64,000 nt of DNA, taken from contig NZ_FOXV01000015.1 in the NCBI RefSeq assembly GCF_900115815.1, positions 1 to 64,000 of the forward strand, given 5' to 3'. The DNA is from Roseivivax halotolerans (GTDB taxonomy: Bacteria > Pseudomonadota > Alphaproteobacteria > Rhodobacterales > Rhodobacteraceae). The notes beneath the pieces are model-generated. The model was given only the letters and a program-made list of their open reading frames with translations. It was not told the DNA's origin and did not search any database. Both the position numbers and the translations under genes were made by a program. Below, piece after piece: positions 9,466 through 18,205 of the stretch. How positions within the stretch are numbered: position 1 is the first letter of the stretch; every line of letters begins with the position of its first letter.

Positions 9466-11016
9466 ATGACGTCCACGCCCCCACCTGTAAAACATGGCGT
9501 GCTTACGGCGGCCAAACCACCGCATTGTCCTCTCAACAAGCAAGCGGGAGCATCAACCGGCGTCGTTCGGCTTTCCGCTGAGGCAATCGATCTCGCCTCT
9601 ACGCCTGACGTGCCCCTCGTGATCGATCTGGACGGCACACTCCTGCGCTCTGACCTCTTGGTCGAAACAATGCTGCGCCACGTGGCAAGCGCGCCGATGA
9701 AGGCTCCGGATCTGCTGCGCGCAGCACGCCACGGTAAAGCCGCGGTGAAAGCGCACCTCGCGGACGCGGTGCACGTCGATCCGGCTAACCTGCCCTACGA
9801 CGGCGACGTGCTCGCGCTGGCGCGACGGGCGCGATTAGCCGGGCGGCCTGTCTACCTCGCTTCAGGATCGCACGCGCGGTTCGTAGCCGCCATCGCGGAG
9901 TACCTCGATTTGTTCGACGGCTGGCTCGCCACGGAAGGCGACACCAACCTGACCGGTCCGGCCAAGGCGGCCAAGCTGCGCGATCGTTTCGGCACAGGCC
10001 GGTTCGATTACATTGGGAACGAGGCTGCAGACCTACCGGTCTGGAAGGCCGCGCGGCGCGCCTTCGCCGTTAGGACGTCGCGCCGGGTCACCGCGCAGAT
10101 GGGCGAGGTCGCCGGCGATGCCACGCTAATCGACCAGCCGTCTCCCGGTCTGTCGGTCTGGACCCGGCAGCTCCGGGTCCATCAATATGCCAAGAACGTT
10201 CTGGTGTTCGTGCCCATGATCGCTGGGCATGCACTCACCATCGAAAATGTCGTCCTCGCCAGCCTCGCCGCGCTCGCGTTCTGCATGGCGGCGTCGGCTT
10301 GCTATATCCTGAATGACATCGTCGACCTGCAGGAGGATCGGGCGCACCACTCAAAACGCAACCGGCCGCTCGCACGCGGCGATATGTCAATCACACACGC
10401 GGTTCTCGCGATCCCTGTCCTATTGCTGATGGCAGCGGCGGTCTCGCTTGCCATTTCGCCGGTCTTCGCGCTGGTGCTGGCGATCTACTTCGCGACTACG
10501 ACCGCCTACAGCTTCATATTAAAGCGCATCCTGCTGATCGACGTACTGACACTCGCCGGGCTTTACACGGTCCGGATGCTTGGCGGCTCGGTCGCCGTGG
10601 GCATCGCGTTGTCGTCCTGGCTCGTCGTGTTCTCGCTGTCCATCTTCGTGTCGCTGGCGCTGATGAAGCGCTTCACCGAGCTCGCTGCACTGGTCGATGC
10701 CAATAAACCCTCACCCTCCAACCGCGATTACGAGACGCTCGATCTCGGGATGCTCGCAGCACTTTCGGCAGCGGCGGGGTTCAACGCGGTTACGGTGCTC
10801 GCGCTCTATGTTTCGGGCAGCTCGGTTAGCACACTCTACAGCCGCCCCGAGGTTCTGCTGCTCGCATGCCCGATCCTGACCTACTGGATCGGTCGGGCGC
10901 TGATACTTGCGCAGCGGCGGCAGATGGCTGATGATCCGGTACTCTTCGCAATCAAAGACCCGCAGAGCCGGATCACAGGCATCTCGATGCTCGGCGTCTT
11001 CATCGCCGCTATCTGA
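9466..11016 (+). CDS. HAD phosphatase-UbiA prenyltransferase fusion (polyprenyl-phosphate ribose/arabinose donor synthesis)
   Basis: The 516-residue protein joins two activities. Residues about 48-210 are a HAD-type phosphatase with DLDGT (D54, D56), a SGSH motif and a YIGNEAADLPVW motif 4. Residues about 230-516 are a UbiA-type prenyltransferase with NDIVDLQEDRAHHSKRNRP (283-301), the Asp/Lys/Arg pattern that DPPR synthases use to attach phosphoribose from PRPP to decaprenyl phosphate. The HAD half would remove the 5-phosphate, giving polyprenyl-phosphoryl-ribose. In mycobacteria these are separate proteins; HAD-UbiA fusions occur in proteobacteria. The ATG at 9466 is preceded by a good ribosome site. 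It leads a five-gene plus-strand operon whose next genes complete the ribose-to-arabinose conversion. Confidence 0.85.
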   Translation: MTSTPPPVKHGVLTAAKPPHCPLNKQAGASTGVVRLSAEAIDLASTPDVPLVIDLDGTLLRSDLLVETMLRHVASAPMKAPDLLRAARHGKAAVKAHLADAVHVDPANLPYDGDVLALARRARLAGRPVYLASGSHARFVAAIAEYLDLFDGWLATEGDTNLTGPAKAAKLRDRFGTGRFDYIGNEAADLPVWKAARRAFAVRTSRRVTAQMGEVAGDATLIDQPSPGLSVWTRQLRVHQYAKNVLVFVPMIAGHALTIENVVLASLAALAFCMAASACYILNDIVDLQEDRAHHSKRNRPLARGDMSITHAVLAIPVLLLMAAAVSLAISPVFALVLAIYFATTTAYSFILKRILLIDVLTLAGLYTVRMLGGSVAVGIALSSWLVVFSLSIFVSLALMKRFTELAALVDANKPSPSNRDYETLDLGMLAALSAAAGFNAVTVLALYVSGSSVSTLYSRPEVLLLACPILTYWIGRALILAQRRQMADDPVLFAIKDPQSRITGISMLGVFIAAI

Positions 11017-11017
11017 C

Positions 11018-11455
11018 ATGACGCGTCTCTCTCTCTCTCACCGCAGACTGCGAGACGCACACCCAGTCGTGCGCTACGCGGCAGCAGCCGCCATCTGCGT
11101 CGCGACCAACCTCGCGGCGCAAGAGGCGGTCATGCAGACGGCGCCCACCGCGCCTCTGATGGTGTCTATCGTGATCGGCACTGGCGTGGGCTTTCTCGTG
11201 AAACACGTCATCGACAAGACCTGGACGTTCCGGGAGCCCTACATCACCCCGGCCGCGGAAGCGCGACGCATCACGTTGTCGGGCGTCTTTAGCGTGCTGA
11301 CCACGATTATCTTCTGGGGGTTCGAACTCGGGTTCTACACGATCTGGGGCACGGATATCGCCAAGTACACGGGCGCCGTGCTGGGCCTCACTATCGGCTA
11401 CGTGGTCAAGTACATGCTCGATCGCCGCATGGTGTTTCGCGAGGCGACCGTATGA
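11018..11455 (+). CDS. GtrA-family flippase-like protein
   Basis: The 145-residue protein has four hydrophobic segments and the family pattern near the N-terminus (VVRYAAAAAICVATNL) with FLVKHVIDKTWTF and YVVKYMLDRRMVF in equivalent halves. GtrA proteins are thought to flip polyprenyl-phosphate sugars across the inner membrane; in mycobacteria a GtrA-like protein is linked to the decaprenylphosphoryl-arabinose pathway. The start lies 1 bp after the HAD-UbiA stop, and the ATG of the next gene overlaps its stop (ATGA). It is therefore an integral part of the operon and probably presents the arabinose donor to outward-facing glycosyltransferases. Confidence 0.8.
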   Translation: MTRLSLSHRRLRDAHPVVRYAAAAAICVATNLAAQEAVMQTAPTAPLMVSIVIGTGVGFLVKHVIDKTWTFREPYITPAAEARRITLSGVFSVLTTIIFWGFELGFYTIWGTDIAKYTGAVLGLTIGYVVKYMLDRRMVFREATV

Positions 11456-12777
11456 AGGACCTCAGCGGCTGGGGCCGCTATCCACGGCTTTATGGGCCTT
11501 TGGCGACCGCGCAGACAGCGGAAGCTGCGACGCGCTTGACTGCGTCTGCACCGGGCGTCGTCGCTCGAGGATTGGGCCGCGCCTATGGAGACGCAGCCAT
11601 CGGACGCGAGCGCACGCTCGCCGCCCCCGGTCTCGACCGGTTGAAGGGGTTCGATGCCGAAACCGGTCTCCTGCGGGCCGAGGCGGGTGTCAGCTTGCAC
11701 GACATCCTGACCACCTTCGTCCCGCGCGGCTTCTTTCCTCCGGTCGTTCCCGGCACACGGTTCGTAACTCTCGGCGGCATGATCGCCTCGGACGTGCACG
11801 GCAAGAACCAGCACAACGAGGGAACCTTCGGTGAGCACGTGGAGGTGTTGAGCCTCGCGCTGCCGGACGGGCGCACGATCCGCTGCGGCCGAAACGAGAA
11901 CCCCGAGCTGTTTCGCGCCACGATCGGCGGGATGGGCCTCACCGGCACGATCCTCGACGCATCGTTCCGCCTGCGCCGGGTCGAAACCGGCTGGATTCGC
12001 CAGACCACCAGCGTTGCCGAAAACCTGTCCGAGGCCATCGCTCTTCTCGGCCGGACGTCCGGCGCGACCTACACAGTCGCGTGGATCGATGTGCTGGCGC
12101 GCGGCACCTCGCTCGGCCGCTCGCTCATCCTCGAGGGAGAGCATGCCGGGCGCGATGAACTCGAGCCGCGGCAGGTGCCCTTTCCACCTGCGCGTACCGG
12201 TCGCTTTGGTGTGCCCTTCGACATGCCGGGCGGGCTTCTGAACGCAAGGACGGTGTCGGCGTTCAACGCGCTCTACTACCGCAAGGGCGCGCGGCGGGCC
12301 GGGCAGACAACGCTCGTGCCGTGGGACAGCTATTTCTTTCCCCTCGACGGCATCGCCCGGTGGAACCGCATCTACGGGCCGCACGGCTTCGTTCAACATC
12401 AATGCGTGATCCCCGAGGCGCGGGCTGAAGCGGTGCTGTCCGCCATGCTGGACCGGCTGTCCGAGACCGGCACGGGGTCGTTCCTCGCGGTGCTGAAACG
12501 ATTGCGCGCTGGAACGGGCCTTATGTCCTTCCCGATGGACGGGCTGACGCTCGCGCTCGACATTCCGGTCAGCGAACGCCGGCTGGCGCTCATGGCCGAG
12601 ATCGACGGGCTCGTGTCCGACGCGGGCGGGCGCCTCTACCTGGCCAAGGACGCGTGCCAATCGCGTGACACCTTTGAGGCCGGCTATCCCAACATCGCCG
12701 CGTTTCGAGAAGTGCGCCGCGACGCCGGTGTTTTCGAGCACATGTCATCCAAGCAATCAGAAAGGCTCGGATTATGA
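11452..12777 (+). CDS. DprE1-like FAD oxidase (polyprenylphosphoryl-ribose 2'-oxidase)
   Basis: The 441-residue protein follows the DprE1 plan: an N-terminal SGWGRYP segment, FAD-binding ARGLGRAYGD (38-47), and the VPGTRFVTLGGMIASDVHGKN block (99-119) with His116. The C-terminal substrate domain has YLAKDACQ. Lys399 matches the essential lysine known as K418 in Mycobacterium tuberculosis. The cysteine that benzothiazinones attack (C387) is replaced by Ala368; the 31-residue spacing to the lysine is the same. DprE1 oxidises the ribose 2'-OH, and the DprE2-like product of the next gene would reduce the ketone to arabinose. The two genes overlap by 4 bp. Confidence 0.85.
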   Translation: MKDLSGWGRYPRLYGPLATAQTAEAATRLTASAPGVVARGLGRAYGDAAIGRERTLAAPGLDRLKGFDAETGLLRAEAGVSLHDILTTFVPRGFFPPVVPGTRFVTLGGMIASDVHGKNQHNEGTFGEHVEVLSLALPDGRTIRCGRNENPELFRATIGGMGLTGTILDASFRLRRVETGWIRQTTSVAENLSEAIALLGRTSGATYTVAWIDVLARGTSLGRSLILEGEHAGRDELEPRQVPFPPARTGRFGVPFDMPGGLLNARTVSAFNALYYRKGARRAGQTTLVPWDSYFFPLDGIARWNRIYGPHGFVQHQCVIPEARAEAVLSAMLDRLSETGTGSFLAVLKRLRAGTGLMSFPMDGLTLALDIPVSERRLALMAEIDGLVSDAGGRLYLAKDACQSRDTFEAGYPNIAAFREVRRDAGVFEHMSSKQSERLGL

Positions 12778-13523
12778 GCGACGCACCAGCGCAATCGGTC
12801 CTCGTCCTGGGCGGGACCTCGGATATCGGGCGGGCCGTGGCCTCAGCCTATGCCGCGAAAGGCTGGCAGGTCACGCTCGCCGCGCGGGATGCCAAGGCGG
12901 CTGCGCGCGAGGCCGCCGATCTGACTGCGCGCCGAGACACTTCACGGATCGAGACTCGCTCCCTCGACATCCTCGATACAGATGCGTTTCGCGGCTTCCT
13001 CGACGGCCTGCCCGCCCTGCCCGACACCGTCATCTGCGTCGTCGGTGCGATGGGAGAGCAGGCCCGCGCAGAGCGCGATCCGGTCCACGCCGCTGAAGTG
13101 CTGCGTACCAATTTCGAGGGTCCTGCGCTCTTTCTCGAAGCGGTGGCTGGCCGCTTCGCGGCGCGGGGGCGCGGGCTCATCGTCGGCATCAGTTCCGTCG
13201 CGGGGGACCGCGGGCGCGCCACCAACTACGTCTACGGCGCAGGCAAGGCCGGGTTCACCGCCTATCTGTCGGGCCTGCGCAACCGCCTCGCCAAGGGCGG
13301 CGTGCACGTCGCGACCATCAAGCCCGGCTTCGTGCGCACGCGGATGACCGAGGGCATGGACCTGCCGGGCCCGTTGACCGCCACACCCGCCACGGTGGCT
13401 GAGCGCATCGTCGCGCTTGAAGAGCGCCCGCGCGACGTGGTCTACATCTTGCGCCGTTGGCGGCTGGTGATGCTGATCATCCGCGCCATTCCGGAGGCGA
13501 TCTTCAAAAAGCTCAAGCTGTGA
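12774..13523 (+). CDS. DprE2-like short-chain dehydrogenase
   Basis: The 249-residue protein is a classical SDR. It has a nucleotide-binding GGTSDIG (14-20), an Asn in RTNFEGP, Ser in VGISSVAGDRG and the catalytic YGAGK. Its C-terminal tail LVMLIIRAIPEAIFKKLKL is hydrophobic then basic and could touch the membrane, as seen in DprE2 proteins. With the DprE1-like oxidase it would reduce polyprenylphosphoryl-2-keto-ribose to the D-arabinofuranose form using NAD(P)H. It overlaps the upstream gene by 4 bp, so the pair is almost certainly co-translated. As an SDR alone the substrate would be uncertain; the neighbours make the assignment strong. Confidence 0.85.
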   Translation: MSDAPAQSVLVLGGTSDIGRAVASAYAAKGWQVTLAARDAKAAAREAADLTARRDTSRIETRSLDILDTDAFRGFLDGLPALPDTVICVVGAMGEQARAERDPVHAAEVLRTNFEGPALFLEAVAGRFAARGRGLIVGISSVAGDRGRATNYVYGAGKAGFTAYLSGLRNRLAKGGVHVATIKPGFVRTRMTEGMDLPGPLTATPATVAERIVALEERPRDVVYILRRWRLVMLIIRAIPEAIFKKLKL

Positions 13524-13533
13524 GGATCATGGC

Positions 13534-15120
13534 ATGAGCAGCGTCACCCGGCCGATCCCACTGGCGGTGCTCCTGACCACGGCGCTCTGCTGCGCATTGC
13601 TGATCCTGCCCGGGGTCACGGTGTCGTCGATGTACTTCAACGACCTGCTGATCTTTCTCGATGGCGGCTACCGGGTGGTCCACGGACAGGTGCCAAACAT
13701 CGATTTCAGTACTGCGCTCGGGCCGCTCTCGTTCTACATCCCTGGTGCCGGGTACTGGCTTTCAGGGTCGCTCGGCCTCGCCATGCCCGTCGGCATGTCG
13801 CTTCTAATGCTGCTCATCGCGCCGATCGCTATTCACGTGATCGGCTCGCGGATGCGGCCCCTGATCGGCGTGGCGGTGGCGATCTTCGTCATGCTGCTGC
13901 TCGCGACGCCCATGAACACCGGGGAGGCGTTCAGCCGCGTGTCCTTCGCGATGTACTACAACCGGATTGGCTGGGTGCTACTGGCATTGCTGCTAATCCT
14001 TTTTTTGCGGCCGGAGCGGCCGACCCGCCACCAGACGGCACTGGACGCGGCGGCGGCGGCGGCGCTCGCGCTTCTGGCCGGTTACACCAAGGCGACATAC
14101 GGCGTGGTGGCGGCCGGGTTCCTCTTGATACTGCTGCTGCAGCCCGGCGGGCGACGCTTTGCGATGCTGGCGATCTTCGGCGGGCTGGTCGGCGTCGCGC
14201 TGGTCGAGTTGGCTTGGGGCGGCACACGCATTCATATCGGGGACCTGATCGTCGCAACGCAGACGAGCGGCGGCCGGTCGGTCACGTCCTACGTGCGCTC
14301 AGCACTCGAGACCTCGGACGAATACGTCGTCTTCCTCGCGTTTGCGACGGCTGGGTTGTGGGTGCGTCCCAACGTCACCGATGCGCTGTTCTACGGCTTC
14401 TGCATCGCGGCGGGGCTTATGCTGCTCAGCCAGAACTTCCAGACCGAAGGGATCGTCAGTCTTCTCGTCGGCACAACCGTCGCGGCCGAGACCCTCGCGC
14501 GGAGCGCGCGGCCCGGGATGGGCCCGTTCGCGGAGGCGGTCACCCGCGGTGCGCCGCTTGCCGCAATCTTGCTGCTTCTGCCAATCGGAGTGTCATCCGC
14601 AGGGGCGCTCGGCCTGCATGCCGCCGCAGCGGCGACCCGATCCGGTGTCGCGCTTGAGACGCCGAACGGCCAGGGCCTGCGCGTGATGAACACCACCAGT
14701 GACGGGCAATTCGCCTTCTACACGCGCTACGCGGAATCGCTCGACGCCGGCGCGCAGCTTCTCCAGAGGCTCGAGGCCGCGCCGCGCCGCGTGCTGGTCT
14801 TCGACTTCGTCAGTCCGTTTTCGTCGCTCCTCGGGGTCACCCCGCCCGACGGCGGCCCGGCGTGGATGCACAACGGACGCAACTTCGACGCCAAGAACTA
14901 TTTTCCTGCCGAAGAGGTAATGGGCGGCGTGGATGTCGTGATGGTCCCTAAGCGCCCCGTCGCTGGGGGGACCACGAAGCTGATGCTGGATATCTACGGC
15001 GCGCATCTCGAGGAAAATTTCCGGCTCGAGAAGGACACCGAGCTGTGGAAGGTCTACCTGCGCCGCGAGGCGCGCTCAGCACCGCAGACGAGCTGGGCCG
15101 AAACGCCGATGGCAGAGTAA
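13534..15120 (+). CDS. polytopic GT-C-like glycosyltransferase candidate
   Basis: The 528-residue protein has about ten hydrophobic helices followed by a periplasmic tail of some 130 residues. The loop after the first helix (YFNDLLIFLDGGYRVVHGQVPNIDFSTALGPLSFY) has the acidic residues and NIDF/GPL pattern of GT-C enzymes that use lipid-phosphate sugars. It starts 10 bp after the DprE2-like gene in the same operon, so it is the best candidate for the arabinofuranosyltransferase. No closer family could be named by eye. No obvious homology to mycobacterial Emb proteins is seen. Confidence 0.6.
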   Translation: MSSVTRPIPLAVLLTTALCCALLILPGVTVSSMYFNDLLIFLDGGYRVVHGQVPNIDFSTALGPLSFYIPGAGYWLSGSLGLAMPVGMSLLMLLIAPIAIHVIGSRMRPLIGVAVAIFVMLLLATPMNTGEAFSRVSFAMYYNRIGWVLLALLLILFLRPERPTRHQTALDAAAAAALALLAGYTKATYGVVAAGFLLILLLQPGGRRFAMLAIFGGLVGVALVELAWGGTRIHIGDLIVATQTSGGRSVTSYVRSALETSDEYVVFLAFATAGLWVRPNVTDALFYGFCIAAGLMLLSQNFQTEGIVSLLVGTTVAAETLARSARPGMGPFAEAVTRGAPLAAILLLLPIGVSSAGALGLHAAAAATRSGVALETPNGQGLRVMNTTSDGQFAFYTRYAESLDAGAQLLQRLEAAPRRVLVFDFVSPFSSLLGVTPPDGGPAWMHNGRNFDAKNYFPAEEVMGGVDVVMVPKRPVAGGTTKLMLDIYGAHLEENFRLEKDTELWKVYLRREARSAPQTSWAETPMAE

Positions 15121-15630
15121 CGGCAAGACGTCGCACCCGGTAGAGCGTCACTTGGCTATTCCTTACAAGTGATGACGACTCTCTGCGACCGATCGCCTTG
15201 GGAGCGGCGCAAAGTGATCTTGCCCCCATTTCACTGTCCGTCCACAGTAGCTCAATCGAGGCTCGTATATTCAGCCTTGACTTTATGCTCATCAATAAGA
15301 GACGGCACTGAGTGCCTGAAAATTGAGTATCCAGTTCAACCCCCTGATATAAAACCGATTTTGACACTTTGTGGCGACTATTTCCTATAATTGCTCACAG
15401 AATCTGTGGATTACCTTGAGGTGTAGATCTCAATACACGGCTACCTCCCTATCCTCCTCGGCTTTCAGTACGTGCGACCGGTAGTACTGGCCCACGTCGA
15501 GACGGGTCGTTTTCGACCTTTTCTTGCCATCTGCGACGGATCACCGGGTTGGCAGTGACGGCCCTCCTGCAGAATACTGATAGGTGTGACACGGTTTTGG
15601 TTGTCCCGCAGGCAGTATACGGAAGATTTG
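15121..15630. other. intergenic region after the arabinose operon
   Basis: No coding region is supported in these 510 bp. A 7-bp inverted repeat (tcacttg at 15148-15154, caagtga at 15166-15172) lies about 30 bp past the operon stop, but it lacks a T-run, so it is only a weak terminator candidate. A GGAAG ribosome site at about 15621 serves the next small gene. Confidence 0.4.
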
Positions 15631-15897
15631 ATGATGGATGGTGCCGCGAACGTCGTCGACTCGAGCTTATCGCAAGCAATCTATGTCGATGGATTCGTCT
15701 TCGATGTCTTAATCTACCGGTTGGACGGGGATGCCACCTGGACGCTCGAGGTCGTTGACGAGGTCGGCGGCGCCCATATATGGATGATTGACTTCGCATC
15801 GGACCTCGATGCTCTGACCGCGGCGCAGACAGCGATCCGCAAAGTCGGACCCTTGGCCTTCATGTCTGACGATGGCAAACCGACGGGTCGTGAATAA
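15631..15897 (+). CDS. small hypothetical acidic protein
   Basis: The 88-residue product begins at one of two adjacent ATG codons (15631 or 15634), seven bases past a GGAAG ribosome site. It has no signal peptide or membrane helix and is acidic, with a predicted beta-sheet core (YVDGFVFDVLIYRLDGDATWTLEVVDEVG) and an alpha-helical end (DLDALTAAQTAIRKVG). I do not recognise a family with a known function. It lies beside a broken WGR-domain gene and IS remnants, in a stretch that has been rearranged. Confidence 0.55.
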   Translation: MMDGAANVVDSSLSQAIYVDGFVFDVLIYRLDGDATWTLEVVDEVGGAHIWMIDFASDLDALTAAQTAIRKVGPLAFMSDDGKPTGRE

Positions 15898-15921
15898 ATG
15901 GCGCGCCTTGTTGTCAAACCG

Positions 15922-16038
15922 CTATAGATAGCCGCGCCTCGCTTTGGCCATGTGCAGCTCGAAGCGCGCATCCTTGGCCTCTCGCTCGCTGTCGAACCAG
16001 TCGGTGCGCATCTGGCCGGGCCACCCGTTCCGACCCCA
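15922..16038 (-). pseudogene. 3' remnant of a WGR-domain gene
   Basis: Only the last 38 codons and a TAG stop survive. The peptide starts WGRNGWPGQMRT, includes DSEREAKDARFELH and ends AKARRGYL, the typical second half of a WGR domain. WGR domains occur in PARP-like proteins and in small stand-alone proteins common in Rhodobacterales. The 5' part has been replaced by an IS3-family tail. The junction falls in ccgacccca (16030-16038), which is both WGR codons and IS3 sequence, so a microhomology event rather than simple transposition may have joined them. Confidence 0.65.
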
Positions 16039-16159
16039 CAGCGCGATCGGATACAACGTCCCGATCGCCATGCATTGTCCCGATGGCGTCACCAGCCCGT
16101 CATCGTGAAAGAGCCGGGAAGCTCCAGCTTCCAGCGGTCCAGGGTTGGGGAGCAGTGCA
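16030..16159 (+). repeat. 130-bp direct repeat, copy 1 (IS3-family 3' tail)
   Basis: Identical to 18553-18682 except for one base (G at 16077, A at 18600). It encodes the last codons of the IS3 OrfB (HSAIGYNVPIAMHYPDGV in copy 2) and the sequence down to a ggggagcagtgca end. It shows that a second, mostly deleted IS3 copy lies to the left of the interrupted one. Confidence 0.85.
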
Positions 16160-16714
16160 AAAGCTCTGAAGCCTGGGCGTCTGCGAGAGATCGTGACCGG
16201 GATGTGCGTCGACTGGGGCGTGTCGATCCGGAAGGCTTGTGGGGCCATCTGCTTCGACACGTCCAGCTACCACTACAAGTCCCGGCGGGCGGACCAGGCT
16301 GCCGTCGAAAGGCGGATCAAGGAGATCGCAGAGACGCGCGTGCGCTATGGCTATCGGCGCGTCCATGTCCTGCTGCGGCGCGAAGGATGGATCATCAATA
16401 TGAAGAAGACCCGCAGGATTTACAACGAGTTGGGGCTGCAGCTGCGCAACAAGCACCCGAAGCGTCGGGTCAAGGCGAAGCTGCGGGAAGATCGCCAGGA
16501 AGCGGTCGGTTCGAACGATGTCTGGGCGATGGACTTCGTCCACGACCAGCTCGCCATGGGCAAGAAGCTTCGCATCCTGACGGTCGTGGATACCCATTCC
16601 CGGCTGTGTCCGGCGGCCGATCCCCGCTTCGCCTACCGCGGCGAGGATGTCGTGCAGACGCTGGAAAGGGTCTGCGCCAGAGCCGGCTATCCGAAGACGA
16701 TCAGGGTCGACTAC
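16160..16714 (+). pseudogene. IS3-family OrfB transposase, 5' portion
   Basis: This part encodes the helix-rich N-terminus (KALKPGRLREIV, YGYRRVHVLLRREG) and the first catalytic Asp in NDVWAMDFVHDQL, then runs to PKTIRVDY, where the IS110-superfamily element enters. The first codons are replaced by the fused tail of another IS3 copy. The frame continues exactly in the downstream portion at 18341. Confidence 0.8.
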
Positions 16715-16948
16715 GTCCTATGTCGGGAAAATCTGGCCGCTTAGGTCAGCAGGTCATGGGGCGTCCGGTGTCCCGGATGCCCTGTTACGGTTGCCCAGAC
16801 GGGCTCTGCCGTCAAGAAATGATCTCTTCCATAGCAAACACAGGGTACGCTCGGCGGCGGCCCTCACCGTCCTCAATACGAGATCCCAAATCCCAAGCAG
16901 AAGGCCCGAACATTATCTACGAGGTCAGCGAGCTGCCTCCACGGCTCG
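16715..16948 (-). other. long downstream non-coding end of the IS110-superfamily element, possible guide-RNA region
   Basis: These 234 bp between the recombinase stop and the element end contain no gene. In the IS1111 subgroup the structured bridge RNA is encoded in this downstream end. The location fits; the RNA itself was not demonstrated. Confidence 0.4.
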
Positions 16949-18205
16949 TCAGAGAGTGGTCCTTCCGCCTGGGCTCACCCCCTCGACGAAGGGGCGATAT
17001 GGTTCGCCGTGGTTGACCACGGCGTGTACGGTGCGCGCCATCTTCGCCGCGATGGCGGTGTAGGCCTTGCGACGCAGATGAGCGTTGTGTCGATCCTTCG
17101 AGATGTAGCGCTCGAACTTGTCCCTGAAGCTGTTGGTTCGCTTGAGAACAGCGGTCTGGCCGGCCATCCAGAGCGTCCGCCGGAGCCGGGCATTGCCGTA
17201 CTTCGAGATGCGGCTCTGACCGCGGAACATGCCGGACTGAACGGTAGCGAGATCCATGCCGCAGAACTTCAGGAACTGCCGATGATGGCGAAACCGACGC
17301 AGGTTGCCAGCCTCGGCCAGGATGGTCATGGCGTTGATCGGGCCGATGCCGGGGATGGTCGTCAGAAGCCGATAGTCGGACAGATCCGACAGCAACTCGA
17401 CGGCCCGGGCTTCGATCTCATCGCGTTGCCGGATCAGGCTGCGACCCTCTGCGAGAACGAGGCGGAACATGCGAACCGCGTCGGAATCCGGGTGGACCGG
17501 AAGTCCAACCGAACCAACAGCCGTGGCGTAAATATCTGAAAGCAGGAGTTCTTTGGACACCTTGCGGCCGACGACATCCCACGCATCGGCGATGAAGGCG
17601 TCCCGGCTCATCGCCGAGATCATGTGTGGCGATGGGTACTTCTCCAGGAATGCCAGGAACCAATCTGTCCGCGAGCTGCGATGAAATCGTTCGGCTTCAG
17701 GGAAGTACAACGGCAGATAGTGGGTGAGGATGCGGTGCCAAAGCTCGGTCTTCGCGCGGGAAACGATCTCGTGGGTCTTCGACAGCTCCTGGATGTCGGC
17801 GGTTCCGACAACCAGTGGATCGTGGAAGCACTGTACGGCGCCGATGTCCAGCATGTGCATGATGACCTGGGCGTCCTTCGGGTCATTCTTGTCCCAGCTG
17901 TTGTGCAGGGCCTCCCGCGTCCTGGCCAGACCGACGGAGGAGACAAGCTTCAGCTCGAATCCCGCCCGGCCGAGGTGGTGCGCAAGCGTGCGGTGATAGT
18001 TGCCGGTCGCCTCGAACCCGATCCTCACCGGCAGATCGTAACTGGTGAGGACAGCAGACAGGCGCTGGAAGTCGTCCAGCGTGTTGGTGATGGTTATGCG
18101 GCGGCGGCGCTTTTTACCCGGAATGCCGATCAGCACTTCGTGGCGATGCTTGGAAATGTCGATGGCGACCAACAGGGTCGGCGCGGTAGAATGGGTGGCG
18201 GTCAT
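16949..18205 (-). CDS. IS110-superfamily DEDD recombinase
   Basis: The 418-residue protein has an N-terminal RuvC-like DEDD domain: VAIDISKHRHEV (D), GFEATGNYHR (E) and SWDKNDPKDAQV (two Asp). The C-terminal Transposase_20 domain has TTIPGIGPINAMTILAEAGN and the RISKYGNARLRR segment with the serine region SGMFRGQSR. It is full length with no frameshift, so the element may still be active. It lies inside, and opposite to, the IS3 OrfB gene. Confidence 0.9.
   Translation of the reverse strand: MTATHSTAPTLLVAIDISKHRHEVLIGIPGKKRRRRITITNTLDDFQRLSAVLTSYDLPVRIGFEATGNYHRTLAHHLGRAGFELKLVSSVGLARTREALHNSWDKNDPKDAQVIMHMLDIGAVQCFHDPLVVGTADIQELSKTHEIVSRAKTELWHRILTHYLPLYFPEAERFHRSSRTDWFLAFLEKYPSPHMISAMSRDAFIADAWDVVGRKVSKELLLSDIYATAVGSVGLPVHPDSDAVRMFRLVLAEGRSLIRQRDEIEARAVELLSDLSDYRLLTTIPGIGPINAMTILAEAGNLRRFRHHRQFLKFCGMDLATVQSGMFRGQSRISKYGNARLRRTLWMAGQTAVLKRTNSFRDKFERYISKDRHNAHLRRKAYTAIAAKMARTVHAVVNHGEPYRPFVEGVSPGGRTTL

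Noticed and set aside
11398-12741. 447-codon minus-strand frame opposite the DprE1-like gene
   Set aside because: Antisense shadow of a gene with clear FAD-enzyme motifs; the composition is Arg/Gly/Gln-rich and matches no family.
15148-15172. rho-independent terminator after the arabinose operon
   Set aside because: The hairpin has only 7 bp, a long loop and no T-run.
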